The translations under genes were made by a program, and so were the position numbers. A model generated the notes under the pieces. The model was not told the DNA's origin. It ran no database searches and was given only the letters and a program-made list of their open reading frames with translations. A stretch of 64,000 nt of DNA from Planctomycetaceae bacterium (GTDB taxonomy: Bacteria > Planctomycetota > Planctomycetia > Pirellulales > PNKZ01), in assembly GCA_016793115.1 (NCBI GenBank), contig JAEUIN010000307.1, forward strand, positions 1-64,000. Direction: 5' to 3'. Of the stretch, positions 9,097 through 17,399 are shown one piece after another (position 1 is the first letter of the stretch; each line of letters opens with the position of its first letter).

Positions 9097-10080
9097 TTAA
9101 ATGACGTAGACGCCCGGGCGATACTGTTTCAAATGGTCGCGCATCCAATCGATTGTTTGCGCCAAACCCGTTTCCAGATCGGTTTCCGGCTCCCAGTTCA
9201 ACAGCTCGCGCGCCAGCGAGTTGTCGGCGAGCAAACGTTCGACCTCGCTTGCGCCGGGGCGTTTACGCGATTCGTCGCATTCGATCTGCACCGGCTTGCC
9301 CATGATTTCGCCGATGAGTTGCGCTAAGTCGCCGACGGAAATCTCCCGACCGCTGCCGAGGTTGATCGTCTTGCCGATCGCCGCATCCGTTTCCGCGGCG
9401 CGGAGAAACCCGGCTACCGTGTTGCTCACGTAGTTCAAATCGCGAGTCGGCGTCAGGCTGCCGAGTCGCACCGCTTCGCCGACAAGGCATTGAGTGATAA
9501 TCGTCGGAATGACGGCGCGGGCCGATTGCCGCGGCCCGAACGTATTGAACGGTCGCACGGTGACCAGCGGCACGTCGAACGACAAGTGGAACGATTCGGC
9601 CATCTTGTCGGCCGAAAGCTTGCTGGCCGAATAGGGCGACTGCCCCTGGAGCGGATGGCTCTCGTCGATCGGCACATAGCGGGCCGTGCCGTAGACCTCG
9701 CTCGTCGACGTGTGCACGACGCGCGAAGTGCGCAGCTCGCGCGCCGCTTGCACCACGTTGAGCGTGCCGATGACATTCGTCCGCACATACGATTCCGGAG
9801 CACGGTACGAATACGGAATCGCGATCAAGGCGGCCAGGTGAAACACGACGTCGACGTCGCGCATCGCCTCGCGAACGCAATCTCGGTCGCAGATGTCGCC
9901 CGCGACGATGTCCATGTCGTCGCGCAGATGCGATTGGTCGAGCCAGCCCCAGGCGCCCAGCGCATTGTAATGAACCAACGAGCGCACCGACGCGCCGAGT
10001 TCGACCAGGCGCTCGGCTAGATGGCTGCCGATAAAGCCGCCTGCGCCGGTGACCAAGACGCGTTTACCGTTCCATGACAT
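9097..10080 (-). CDS. legB: LegB-type NAD-dependent sugar nucleotide 4,6-dehydratase
   Basis: 327 residues, an extended SDR. VTGAGGFIGSHL (residues 10-21) is the NAD loop; STSEVYG and Tyr150-x3-Lys154 (YSASK) form the catalytic set. SLVHYNALGAWGWLD and RPFNTFGPRQSARAVIPT are typical of the LegB group, which converts UDP-GlcNAc (GDP-GlcNAc in some bacteria) to the 4-keto-6-deoxy intermediate used by LegC. It immediately precedes legC. A 93-base gap separates it from the amidotransferase gene and holds a small hairpin, so it could have its own start of transcription. Confidence 0.85.
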   Translation of the reverse strand: MSWNGKRVLVTGAGGFIGSHLAERLVELGASVRSLVHYNALGAWGWLDQSHLRDDMDIVAGDICDRDCVREAMRDVDVVFHLAALIAIPYSYRAPESYVRTNVIGTLNVVQAARELRTSRVVHTSTSEVYGTARYVPIDESHPLQGQSPYSASKLSADKMAESFHLSFDVPLVTVRPFNTFGPRQSARAVIPTIITQCLVGEAVRLGSLTPTRDLNYVSNTVAGFLRAAETDAAIGKTINLGSGREISVGDLAQLIGEIMGKPVQIECDESRKRPGASEVERLLADNSLARELLNWEPETDLETGLAQTIDWMRDHLKQYRPGVYVI

Positions 10081-10150
10081 GCGGCGTGCGATCCTTCGAG
10101 GTGCCGATCCGATTTAGACGCGAGCGATTCTATTTATTGATACCGGCCGA

Positions 10151-10166
10151 GTTGCGAAAACGCAAC
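10151..10166. other. Small GAAAA-loop hairpin between amidotransferase and legB
   Basis: GTTGCG and CGCAAC pair around an AAAA loop, a 6-bp stem in the 93-base gap. No U-tract follows on the minus strand, so it is not a normal terminator. It could be an RNA-processing or stabilising element, or chance. Confidence 0.3.
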
Positions 10167-10173
10167 GGTCGCC

Positions 10174-11397
10174 CTAGGCGCAGGCCGTTTCATATTCCCA
10201 GATCGGCGTGCGCAGTTTCCATTCGTTTCCTTCGCGCCGCCAAAGATGCGGCGACCGAGCCTTGTCACAGAGTTCGTGAAAACGCTCCGGTTTCATTTCA
10301 ATGTAGTCCATCACTTCTTGGAAGTGGCGGGCGGGGAACTCGCCGTCGAACTTGCGAACCAGCGCCACGCCTTCCTCACGCGTCAGATGCTGGTTGCGGA
10401 TCTCTTGAGCGGCGTCATACGTCGCTCGGCCGAGTCCGAACTTCACGTAGGTCGTGTAGTAGTGCAGCCCGTCGATCTTGTCGTCGAGGCTGTTGTACTT
10501 GCTGTAGGTGCCCTCGGTTCGCATTGGATTCGCTTCAAAACCGCAATGTTCCGACGCATAGTAATAGCATTCCTGCGGCGTCCACTTCAGGTAGTAGCCG
10601 AGATATCGCACTTCGACGTCGCACTTCGCGCAATCTTCGGGCGTCGCCGGCAGATAAGTCAGCAGGTCGCTCATTCGCACGTCGTACCGCTCGCGAAGTT
10701 CGCGAATCGAAACGCCCGCCAAGCTCATTTCATCCACGTTCTGCGCCGTCCAAAACGATTTGTCGCGCAGCGACGTGCTGTTGTCGGCGATCGGGTTGCC
10801 GTACTCCGCCTCATTCTCACCGTAGAACACCAGCGGAATGCCGAGCTTCATCGCCAACTTCGGCCCCATGTTCTTTTGGCCGAGGATGAACGTTTGAAAC
10901 GGGTGCAATAAGTTTTCGATCGCCAACCGCGTAAGCAACTTCATCACCCGGCCGTTCTGGTGGTACGTCAGATTGTCGAAGCCGCCGACGTTGAGCCAGT
11001 TGTCGAAGTTGCGTCGACCGATTTCCGTGTACAAGATCGGCGGCCAAGTCACGGTCAGCGGATTCATGCCGTATTTGTATTTCAGCACGTGCGCCTGATA
11101 GACGCTGTCTTTTCCGCCGCTGCCCGGCACGATGCAATCGTACGAGCCGTCGCGGCTGCGATGCTTGTCGAGCAACTGCAGGAGTTCTTCCTCGCGGGCC
11201 GCCCAGTCGATCGCCTGCTTCGTCTCCGCATGGCGGCAGGCGTCGCAGACGCCTTCGTCGTCAAGGTGCAGCGTGCGATGCTTGTGCGTCTTCGTGTGTT
11301 TGAATTCAATCGACGACGCCGGCCGCTGATTCGACATCACGCAACGCGCGCAGAAGGCGACTTCCTGGGGCAGGCCATAGTAAGCTTCAAGCGGCAT
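10174..11397 (-). CDS. N-acetyl sugar amidotransferase (acetamidino-forming, PP-loop)
   Basis: 407 residues from ATG 11397 (MPLEAYYGLPQEV); the frame is open upstream, but that would run deep into hisH. PGSGGKDS (residues 91-98) is the ATP-pyrophosphatase loop that adenylates an amide oxygen. Cys16/Cys19 (CARC), Cys51/Cys54 (CDAC) and a later CAKC suggest zinc sites, as in the WbpG/PseA-type family that turns an N-acetyl group into an N-acetamidino group using ammonia. It overlaps hisH by 11 bases and follows hisF: the same three-gene set known in Pseudomonas O-antigen and Campylobacter flagellin-glycan loci. The target sugar here is probably the legB/legC product. Confidence 0.88.
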   Translation of the reverse strand: MPLEAYYGLPQEVAFCARCVMSNQRPASSIEFKHTKTHKHRTLHLDDEGVCDACRHAETKQAIDWAAREEELLQLLDKHRSRDGSYDCIVPGSGGKDSVYQAHVLKYKYGMNPLTVTWPPILYTEIGRRNFDNWLNVGGFDNLTYHQNGRVMKLLTRLAIENLLHPFQTFILGQKNMGPKLAMKLGIPLVFYGENEAEYGNPIADNSTSLRDKSFWTAQNVDEMSLAGVSIRELRERYDVRMSDLLTYLPATPEDCAKCDVEVRYLGYYLKWTPQECYYYASEHCGFEANPMRTEGTYSKYNSLDDKIDGLHYYTTYVKFGLGRATYDAAQEIRNQHLTREEGVALVRKFDGEFPARHFQEVMDYIEMKPERFHELCDKARSPHLWRREGNEWKLRTPIWEYETACA

Positions 11398-12133
11398 AGA
11401 GTCCCTTCTCGATCGACGAAGCCGACGCACGATAGCGGCCGATGAACTCGGCGATTGCGGCATAAAGCCGCAAGCCCGCCGGGCCGCTCCGTTCCGGATG
11501 AAATTGAAAGCCGACGACGTTCTCACGTCGCACGGCCGAGCAGAATTCGAAGTCGCCGTAGCTGGTTGCGGCGAGCACGTCTCGAGCGTTTGCCGGTTCG
11601 GCGTAATAAGAATGAACAAAATAAAAGGCTTCGCCGTCGTCCGTCGTGTGTAGCGGCGAATCGATCCAAGCGGCTCCGTCGCCGTCGGGGAGGTGGACTG
11701 TATTCCACCCGACCTGCGGAACCTTGAGCTTGCCGTGAGCGCTCCGCGGGCAGTCGAATTTTCGCACGCGGCCGGAAATCAGATTCAGGCCGCGATGGCG
11801 TCCAAACTCTTCGCTTTCGCTCAGCAGCAGTTGCATGCCTAAGCAAATGCCGATGATCGGTTTTCCCATCGCCGCCGCCTCGCGGAGCGGACCGACCAAG
11901 TCGAGCCTCTCTAGGTTCCGCATGGCGTCGCCGAACGCGCCGACGCCGGGCAAAATGATGCCTTTCGCCTCGGCTACTGCGCGGCGGCACGACGTAATAC
12001 CGGTCGAGAGCCCGACGGCCGCACAGGCTTTCTGCACGCTGAACAAATTCCCGAGACCGAAATCGACGATCACGGTCGCAGGCGTCGGCGGTTGGAAAGT
12101 TCGGTCCATCGACGATCGTTTCGATTCGAGCAT
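11387..12133 (-). CDS. hisH: HisH-like glutamine amidotransferase subunit (sugar amidination paralogue)
   Basis: 248 residues, class I glutamine amidotransferase. GICLGMQLL contains the nucleophilic Cys and FQFHPERSG the His and Glu of the triad; VDFGLGNLFSVQKA is the HisH-type N-terminus. ATG 12133 directly abuts the HisF stop (TAA then ATG), and the 3' end overlaps the amidotransferase gene, so the three are translated together. No other histidine genes are near. I infer that it hydrolyses glutamine and passes ammonia through the HisF partner to the N-acetyl sugar amidotransferase, not to imidazole glycerol phosphate synthesis. Confidence 0.87.
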   Translation of the reverse strand: MLESKRSSMDRTFQPPTPATVIVDFGLGNLFSVQKACAAVGLSTGITSCRRAVAEAKGIILPGVGAFGDAMRNLERLDLVGPLREAAAMGKPIIGICLGMQLLLSESEEFGRHRGLNLISGRVRKFDCPRSAHGKLKVPQVGWNTVHLPDGDGAAWIDSPLHTTDDGEAFYFVHSYYAEPANARDVLAATSYGDFEFCSAVRRENVVGFQFHPERSGPAGLRLYAAIAEFIGRYRASASSIEKGLYAA

Positions 12134-12997
12134 TTAAGTGTGAGACTCAACCAACGACTCGCGGCAAGCGAAGCCTCGTTCTCGCAAGCATGTTTTCACT
12201 TCGGCGATCGTAGCGCGCCCGATCTTGCCGAAGCTCGCGCCCCGTTTCAGGAACTCGCGATTCCCTTCCGCCGCTGCGGTCGTCGTGGGCGCGATTTGTT
12301 CGACCGCCCGGTAGTGCAAAAGGGAGGCGAGACAAACGGCGTCCGCCGCACCTTCCTGCACGACATCGGCGACATGCTCGACATGGGCCGCGCCACCATG
12401 GGCGACGACGGGAATCGAAACGCTCTGCGCGATCCTCCGCGTGAGTTCGAGATCGTAGCCTTTGCCGGTCCCCTCGCGGTCGACCGAAGTCACGATGATT
12501 TCTCCGGCCCCGAGATCGGCCGCTTGTTGGACCCAGTCGAAGACGTCGCGCCCGGTCGCCTCGCGGCCGCAATCCGTAAAACATTCATAGCGGCCCGGCG
12601 TCGTGCGAATCGCTTCGACGGCAATGACGATCGTTGAGGAACCGAACGCCTGAGCGGCTTCTCGAATCAACTGCGGTCGGCGAAGGGCCGCGGTGTTCAG
12701 TGCGACTTTGTCGGCGCCGGCCCGCAGCGTTTGGCGAATGTCGTCGACGCTTCGCAGTCCGCCGCCCACGCAGAGCGGAATAAACAATTCGCGGCTGGTT
12801 CGCTCGACGATGTCGAGCAGGCCGTTGCGTTCGTACAAGCTGGCGACGGCGTCCATGTAGAACAGTTCGTCGGCCCCTTGCTCGTAATAATGTCGAGCGA
12901 AATCCTCGGGGCGGCCGAGCACGCGGAGCCCTTCCAGGTGAATCCCTTTAACGAGATTCGGCCCCTTGATGTCCAACCGTGGAACGACCCGTATCAT
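12134..12997 (-). CDS. hisF: HisF-like ammonia-channel subunit (sugar amidination paralogue)
   Basis: 287 residues from ATG 12997 (MIRVVPRLDIKGPNLVKGI); nine residues upstream are in frame but unlike the family. The (beta/alpha)8 layout is complete: Asp9 (equivalent of catalytic Asp11), CVGGGLRS, VTSVDREGTGKGYD and PVVAHGGA. The second catalytic position, the Asp of 'AIDAKR' in histidine-pathway HisF, is Glu128 here (AVEAIR) and the following Lys is Ile. That fits a subunit kept for its ammonia tunnel, not for imidazole glycerol phosphate chemistry. It is the gene after the APH-type kinase and before hisH. Confidence 0.87.
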   Translation of the reverse strand: MIRVVPRLDIKGPNLVKGIHLEGLRVLGRPEDFARHYYEQGADELFYMDAVASLYERNGLLDIVERTSRELFIPLCVGGGLRSVDDIRQTLRAGADKVALNTAALRRPQLIREAAQAFGSSTIVIAVEAIRTTPGRYECFTDCGREATGRDVFDWVQQAADLGAGEIIVTSVDREGTGKGYDLELTRRIAQSVSIPVVAHGGAAHVEHVADVVQEGAADAVCLASLLHYRAVEQIAPTTTAAAEGNREFLKRGASFGKIGRATIAEVKTCLRERGFACRESLVESHT

Positions 12998-13135
12998 CGC
13001 AATTCCCTCCGCGATGGCCCGCACAGAAGCGGGCGTGACCGCGAAGTTTTAACAGACCGGCGGGCGATCGCCAATCTTAGCCGGCAGCGAAGTGCGCGCA
13101 CCAAAACGATCGGCCAGATGCCGGCACCGCCGGCG

Positions 13136-14236
13136 TCATGTCGTGTGCGTCGCCGCGTCGTCGATCGACTCCAGCATTTCCAGGCTGCGCTGAATTCGCG
13201 CCGCGGCCGGCGTTCGACCGGGCAGGTCTACGATACCCAGCCGGTGGCGCAGCACCGTCTTGGCGAGGGAGATTCGCAAGAAATACGACCAGAAGCGATA
13301 GTCGAAATCGGCGGGAAGCGCACGGCGTCGCAGGGTGGATTCCGCCGCATAGCTTTCCAAGAGCCACGCGTGGCGTCGTTCCGGATGAAACGTCGCCCAA
13401 AATGCGAGATCGAAAATCGGATCGCCGGCGAGGCAGTCTTCCCAATCGATCAGGTGCGTAATTCCGCGGCCGTCGGTGAACAGGTTGTGATTGCCCAGGT
13501 CGCCGTGCAGAAGCGAGGCGGAATCAAGCACGAGCCGCGAACTCGCCTCGGTCCAATGCCGTTCGATCCGTGCGGCATCCAGCGAGTCGATTGCGCCGAT
13601 ATCGCAGCAGGTCGCAATATGCCGCTCCAATTGCACTTGGAGATAGGCGGTCCACGATCGGCAGCTCCCGCGCGGATTCGCCGTTGCTCCGGCGGCGTCG
13701 GCTTCCAGAAGTCCGAATCCGTCGCAGCGGAGCGCATGCACGGCGACGAGGCGACGTCCTAAGTCTTCCAACAGCGGCTTCAGCGCGTCGTCGTTCGAAT
13801 CGAATTTGCGCAGCGATTCGCCGCCGGCTTCGCTCAACAACTCAAAGGCGAACGGCGCGAGGCTGCAAGAGACGTCGACCGCGGAAACCTCCAGCGCGGG
13901 CAGCCCGGATGCGTTGAGCCTGCGATGCGCCCACGCGTCGAGCAGCAGCGACCGGGCCGCGTCCGGAACGTCGGGCCGCGCGACGCGGGCAATCCACGAT
14001 TGACCGTCGTCGGTCGCGACGCGGAACACCCAGTGGAAAGTCCCTTGTTCGGCCAGCGGAGTCACCGATTCGGGAAACGCGCCGAGAAACATGCCGCAAA
14101 GATCGCCGAGTTGATCGGCGACGTCGGCGGGAACGGCTTCCAGGCCGGCCGAACGCCAGGCGCGCAGTTGCTCGTCGGCGAAGGTGCAATCGGCCTTGGG
14201 ATAGAAAATCGAACCGCGTGCCGACGAGGAACTCAT
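13136..14236 (-). CDS. APH/choline-kinase-type phosphotransferase
   Basis: 366 residues. The C-terminal lobe has LLHGDLGNHNLF, the catalytic-loop Asp and metal-binding Asn/His of the aminoglycoside phosphotransferase fold, followed by HLIDWEDCLAGDP with the metal-chelating Asp; the N-terminal lobe (FHWVFRVATDDGQSWIARVA) is the ATP-binding beta sheet. The family phosphorylates small molecules such as aminoglycosides, choline, homoserine and hexoses. Placed first in the hisF-hisH-amidotransferase-legB-legC unit, it could phosphorylate a sugar or an alcohol that later decorates the glycan. An antibiotic-resistance role seems less likely. Substrate unknown. Confidence 0.75.
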   Translation of the reverse strand: MSSSSARGSIFYPKADCTFADEQLRAWRSAGLEAVPADVADQLGDLCGMFLGAFPESVTPLAEQGTFHWVFRVATDDGQSWIARVARPDVPDAARSLLLDAWAHRRLNASGLPALEVSAVDVSCSLAPFAFELLSEAGGESLRKFDSNDDALKPLLEDLGRRLVAVHALRCDGFGLLEADAAGATANPRGSCRSWTAYLQVQLERHIATCCDIGAIDSLDAARIERHWTEASSRLVLDSASLLHGDLGNHNLFTDGRGITHLIDWEDCLAGDPIFDLAFWATFHPERRHAWLLESYAAESTLRRRALPADFDYRFWSYFLRISLAKTVLRHRLGIVDLPGRTPAAARIQRSLEMLESIDDAATHTT

Positions 14237-14278
14237 AGCGCGTACCCTAGCAATGCGATCCTCGTCGAACCGACGAAA

Positions 14279-14327
14279 CTTCGGGAAAGTCCCGAAGCTT
14301 TAGCCCCCGGCACTTCATGCCGGGGGC
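14279..14327 (-). terminator. Double hairpin downstream of the sulfotransferase gene
   Basis: Two perfect inverted repeats lie side by side: an 8-bp stem at 14279-14286/14290-14297 with a 3-base loop, and a 10-bp GC stem at 14303-14312/14318-14327 with a 5-base loop. No T-tract follows on the minus strand, so this is at best a terminator-like structure or an interspersed repeat. The larger stem shares its TTAGCCCCCGGC beginning with the terminator at 63424. Confidence 0.5.
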
Positions 14328-14383
14328 ATTGTGCGTCGCAAATGAGGCGACGTCGTTTTTAAAGCGAACTTGAACGGCGAACT

Positions 14384-15337
14384 CTAGGCGGCCCGCTTCA
14401 CCGTCGAGCTTCCGGTCCAGAAGTTTTCGTAGCCGAGTTGGCGCTGCAAGACGATCGACAGCGACTTGATTTCGGCCTTCTGAGCGTCGGTGAGCAAGTT
14501 GGACGTGGCCAAGTTCGCTTCCGGCGTCGGAATGCGAATCGTGCCCCACGGATAGACTTCCTTGAGTTCCGTGCCGTTCCACGACGGATAGAGGCAGGTT
14601 TCCGACCACGACAGGCCAAGTTGGCCGCAGAGCTTCGTCATCGTGGCCTTCGGATCGGCGACCAAGTCTTCGAACCGCACGATGTGGAAGTTCTTCGGGA
14701 ACCGCTCGGCGTAGGTGAGCGCGAGCATTTGGCAGTAGTTCCACGTCCAGGTGTAGCGCTCGAGCGAGAGCGGAAACGGACGCTTCGACGTGTCGGCGAA
14801 GCCCGAATACGGGTTGCGAACGACGTGGATGATGTGGCCGTTCGGGAAGTCGGCCATGATCTTTTCCGAATCAAGGCACATCACCGGGCTATAACCGAGG
14901 TAGGCCTTTTCCTTTCCCGAGCGCTTGCAGTTGGTCCACGCGTCGAACGTCGAGCGGAAGAACGCTTCGACAATGTTGGCGCGCGTGCGCGGCTTGCCGT
15001 TCAGGAAGTTGATGAACTTCTGCTTCCGGTCCGCTTCCTTGATGTTCAATTCGGCGTGACGGAACTTGCTGCGGTCGGGCGTGCGGAGCATGACCTTCAT
15101 TTCTTCGTCGAAGAAGGCTTCGTAGTCGCTCGCCGCGTTGCCGCTCATCGAGAATTCCGGCCAGCGATACTTAAACGGCACGTAGCTTGAGAGGTAATCC
15201 GAAACCAAGCTGGTGCCCAGTTGCGATTCATACGGATACGCGAACAGCTCCGGGTGGCCGTCGAGCATGCGATGGGTCGTGTTGCCGCCGTTTTCGTACA
15301 TGGCGGAGATCATGATCAGCTTAAACTCGTCGGCCAT
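14384..15337 (-). CDS. Sulfotransferase family protein
   Basis: 317 residues. GHIIHVVRNPYSGFADTSKR (about residues 167-186) is the 3'-phosphate-binding segment of PAPS-dependent sulfotransferases with its Arg and Ser; HIVRFEDLVADPKATM follows as in carbohydrate and tyrosylprotein sulfotransferases. The 5'-phosphosulfate loop is less canonical: NGGNTTHRMLDGHPE replaces the usual PKSGTT but keeps Thr-Thr. No signal peptide is visible, so sulfation would be cytoplasmic. It ends the CDP-6-deoxyhexose unit, so I infer sulfation of a glycan or its precursor. Confidence 0.8.
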   Translation of the reverse strand: MADEFKLIMISAMYENGGNTTHRMLDGHPELFAYPYESQLGTSLVSDYLSSYVPFKYRWPEFSMSGNAASDYEAFFDEEMKVMLRTPDRSKFRHAELNIKEADRKQKFINFLNGKPRTRANIVEAFFRSTFDAWTNCKRSGKEKAYLGYSPVMCLDSEKIMADFPNGHIIHVVRNPYSGFADTSKRPFPLSLERYTWTWNYCQMLALTYAERFPKNFHIVRFEDLVADPKATMTKLCGQLGLSWSETCLYPSWNGTELKEVYPWGTIRIPTPEANLATSNLLTDAQKAEIKSLSIVLQRQLGYENFWTGSSTVKRAA

Positions 15338-15440
15338 AACGGGTCGTCCTCCTAGTGACGGTGCGAAAGTCTGCGAGAAAGTTGGGAATCATCGACGCCG
15401 GCGAAGTGCCGACGTCGAACAATTTTCTTTTGGGGTTCGA

Positions 15441-16247
15441 TCAGGCGGCGGCCCGCAAGCGAGGGAGTTCCGGCGTGCGCCAGGGAGCCTCGTTGCGCGA
15501 CCAAAGGTCGTTCAAGTATTTGTAGTCGCGGCTGCTGTCCATCGGGTGCCAGAAGCCGTCGTGTTGATAAGCGCCGAGTTCGCCGTCGCGGGCCAAACGC
15601 ATGAGCGGCGCTTGTTCGAGGACCAAGGTGGGATCGTCGACCAAGCGCGACAAGAATTTGCGTTCGAAGACGAAGAAGCCGCCGGAGATAAAGCCCTTCG
15701 AGGCGGGCGGCTTTTCGGAAAAGTCGTTGACGATGCCCTCTTCGATCTCCAGTTCGCCGAAGCGCCCCGGCGGCTGCACGGCCGTGACCGTGCCGAGCTT
15801 GCCGTGCGCCTTGTGGCATGACAGCAACTTGCCGAGATCGACGTCGGCGACGCCGTCGCCGTAGGTCAGCATGAACCGGTCGCCGCGGAGGTATTTTTCG
15901 ACCCGTTTCAAGCGGCAGCCGGTCATCGCGTCGGCGCCGGTTTCCGCGAGCGTGACTTTCCAGTCTTCGCAACCCAGGCCGGCGCTATGGATATCGAGCG
16001 GACCGTCGTGTCCGAGCTCGAGCGTGAAATCGCTTTCGGCGAGGTGGTAATCGAGGAAGAATCGCTTGATCACCCAACTCTTGTAGCCCAGACAGAGCAC
16101 GAAATCCTTGATGCCGTAGCGGGCATAGGTCTTCATGATGTGCCAAAGAATCGGCCGTCCGCCGATGGGGATCATCGGCTTCGGAATATCTTCGGCGACG
16201 TCGCGGATGCGAGTCCCTTGACCGCCGCATAAGATGACTGCTTGCAT
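15441..16247 (-). CDS. rfbF: Glucose-1-phosphate cytidylyltransferase
   Basis: 268 residues from ATG 16247 (MQAVILCGGQGTRIRDV); an in-frame extension upstream lacks family features. GGQGTR is the nucleotide-binding loop, KPMIPIGGRPILWHIMK is specific to the CTP-using group, and TYGDGVADVD carries the metal-binding Asp. It makes CDP-glucose from CTP and glucose-1-phosphate in the cytoplasm. With the CDP-glucose 4,6-dehydratase at 18406 and the SDR at 17400 it starts the CDP-6-deoxyhexose pathway, though it lies downstream of both within the same unit. Confidence 0.92.
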   Translation of the reverse strand: MQAVILCGGQGTRIRDVAEDIPKPMIPIGGRPILWHIMKTYARYGIKDFVLCLGYKSWVIKRFFLDYHLAESDFTLELGHDGPLDIHSAGLGCEDWKVTLAETGADAMTGCRLKRVEKYLRGDRFMLTYGDGVADVDLGKLLSCHKAHGKLGTVTAVQPPGRFGELEIEEGIVNDFSEKPPASKGFISGGFFVFERKFLSRLVDDPTLVLEQAPLMRLARDGELGAYQHDGFWHPMDSSRDYKYLNDLWSRNEAPWRTPELPRLRAAA

Positions 16248-16309
16248 GCCGACTCCTTCGGCCCAAACCTGCGAATCTTCCCGATCCATCAGGAAGGCGG
16301 CGTGTTATA

Positions 16310-17335
16310 TCAGGCGGCTCGGTTTTGCTTCAAGACGGCATTTGCGCCGCCGGCATCGCCGGCGGGGTCCGCGGATTGGCGAGCGAAGTTCAATCGCCCG
16401 CGTTCGATGACGAGCGGTCGGCGACGAACTTGAAAGTGAATCGCGCTGATGTATTCCCCCATCACGCCGAGGAAAAACAGCATCACGCCGGAGAAGAAGA
16501 AGATCGAAGTGATGATCGTGGCGATGCCGGGCGAGGCCAGTTCGCGGTAGAACACGAGATGCGCGAGCGCCGTGAAGACCGCGTAGCCGATGCTTGCCAG
16601 CGACAGAGTCGTGCCGAGCAGCATACAAAACCGCATCGGCAAGTTGGTGAACGAGATCAAGCCGTTGAGGCCTTGATCGATCAAGTGATACAGCCGGTTC
16701 TTCGAGAAACCTCGCTTCCGGGCCAGCCAAGTGTAAGGCACGCCGACGGCGCGGAAGCCGCACGAGGCGATCATGCCGCGGATGTATGGGTAGTAGTCGT
16801 CGAACTGCCGCAGGGTGTCGACGACTTGGCGATCGACGAGTTGAAACTCGCCGACGTCGTTGGGAATGTCGATGCTCGCGAAACGGCTGACCATGCGGTA
16901 GTAAATCTTTCGCACGTTGCGCATCACGAGGCCTTCTTGGCGATTCGCGCGGATGCCGTAAACGATTTCGTTGCCTTCTTCCCACTTGCGCACGAATTCG
17001 GCGACGACTTCCGGCGGATCTTGCAGATCGGCCGCCAAGAGCACGACGACCGCATCGCCCGCGGTGCTCATTACGCCGTTGTATGTCGAACGAAACGGCC
17101 CGAAATTGCGGGCGTTGTAGATCACTTTGACGTTCGGGTCGTGCTGCGCGAGTTTCCGCAATGCGGCGGGCGTGCCGTCGGTCGAGCAGTTGTCGCAGAA
17201 TATATGTTCGTAGTCGTAACCCGGCAGTTGTTGTTGGAAGACGCGACGCACCGCGTCGCGACACTCGCCGACGTTTGACTCTTCGTTGTAGCAGGGAGTA
17301 ACGATGCTGATGAGTTTGCGCGGCGTCGAGGTCAT
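16310..17335 (-). CDS. GT2 family glycosyltransferase with C-terminal membrane helices (DPM1/GtrB-like)
   Basis: 341 residues from ATG 17335 (MTSTPRKLISIVTPCYNE). The N-terminal GT-A domain shows CDNCSTDGTP, and LLAADLQDPPE with the DXD-like acidic cluster; RKRGFSKNRLYHLIDQGLNG precedes two hydrophobic helices near residues 235-260 and 270-295. Such enzymes move a hexose from a nucleotide sugar to polyprenyl phosphate at the inner membrane. Within the CDP-6-deoxyhexose unit it may load that sugar or glucose onto undecaprenyl phosphate for later transfer outside. Confidence 0.85.
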   Translation of the reverse strand: MTSTPRKLISIVTPCYNEESNVGECRDAVRRVFQQQLPGYDYEHIFCDNCSTDGTPAALRKLAQHDPNVKVIYNARNFGPFRSTYNGVMSTAGDAVVVLLAADLQDPPEVVAEFVRKWEEGNEIVYGIRANRQEGLVMRNVRKIYYRMVSRFASIDIPNDVGEFQLVDRQVVDTLRQFDDYYPYIRGMIASCGFRAVGVPYTWLARKRGFSKNRLYHLIDQGLNGLISFTNLPMRFCMLLGTTLSLASIGYAVFTALAHLVFYRELASPGIATIITSIFFFSGVMLFFLGVMGEYISAIHFQVRRRPLVIERGRLNFARQSADPAGDAGGANAVLKQNRAA

Positions 17336-17399
17336 GTTGTTCGGCTTTCGGAGGACGGTTCGAACGGCAACATACGTGGATGATTGAACGAGGGGACTT

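Noticed and set aside
11387..12997. hisH and hisF as part of a histidine operon
   Set aside because: No other histidine genes are adjacent, they overlap an N-acetyl sugar amidotransferase, and HisF carries Asp-to-Glu at a catalytic site.
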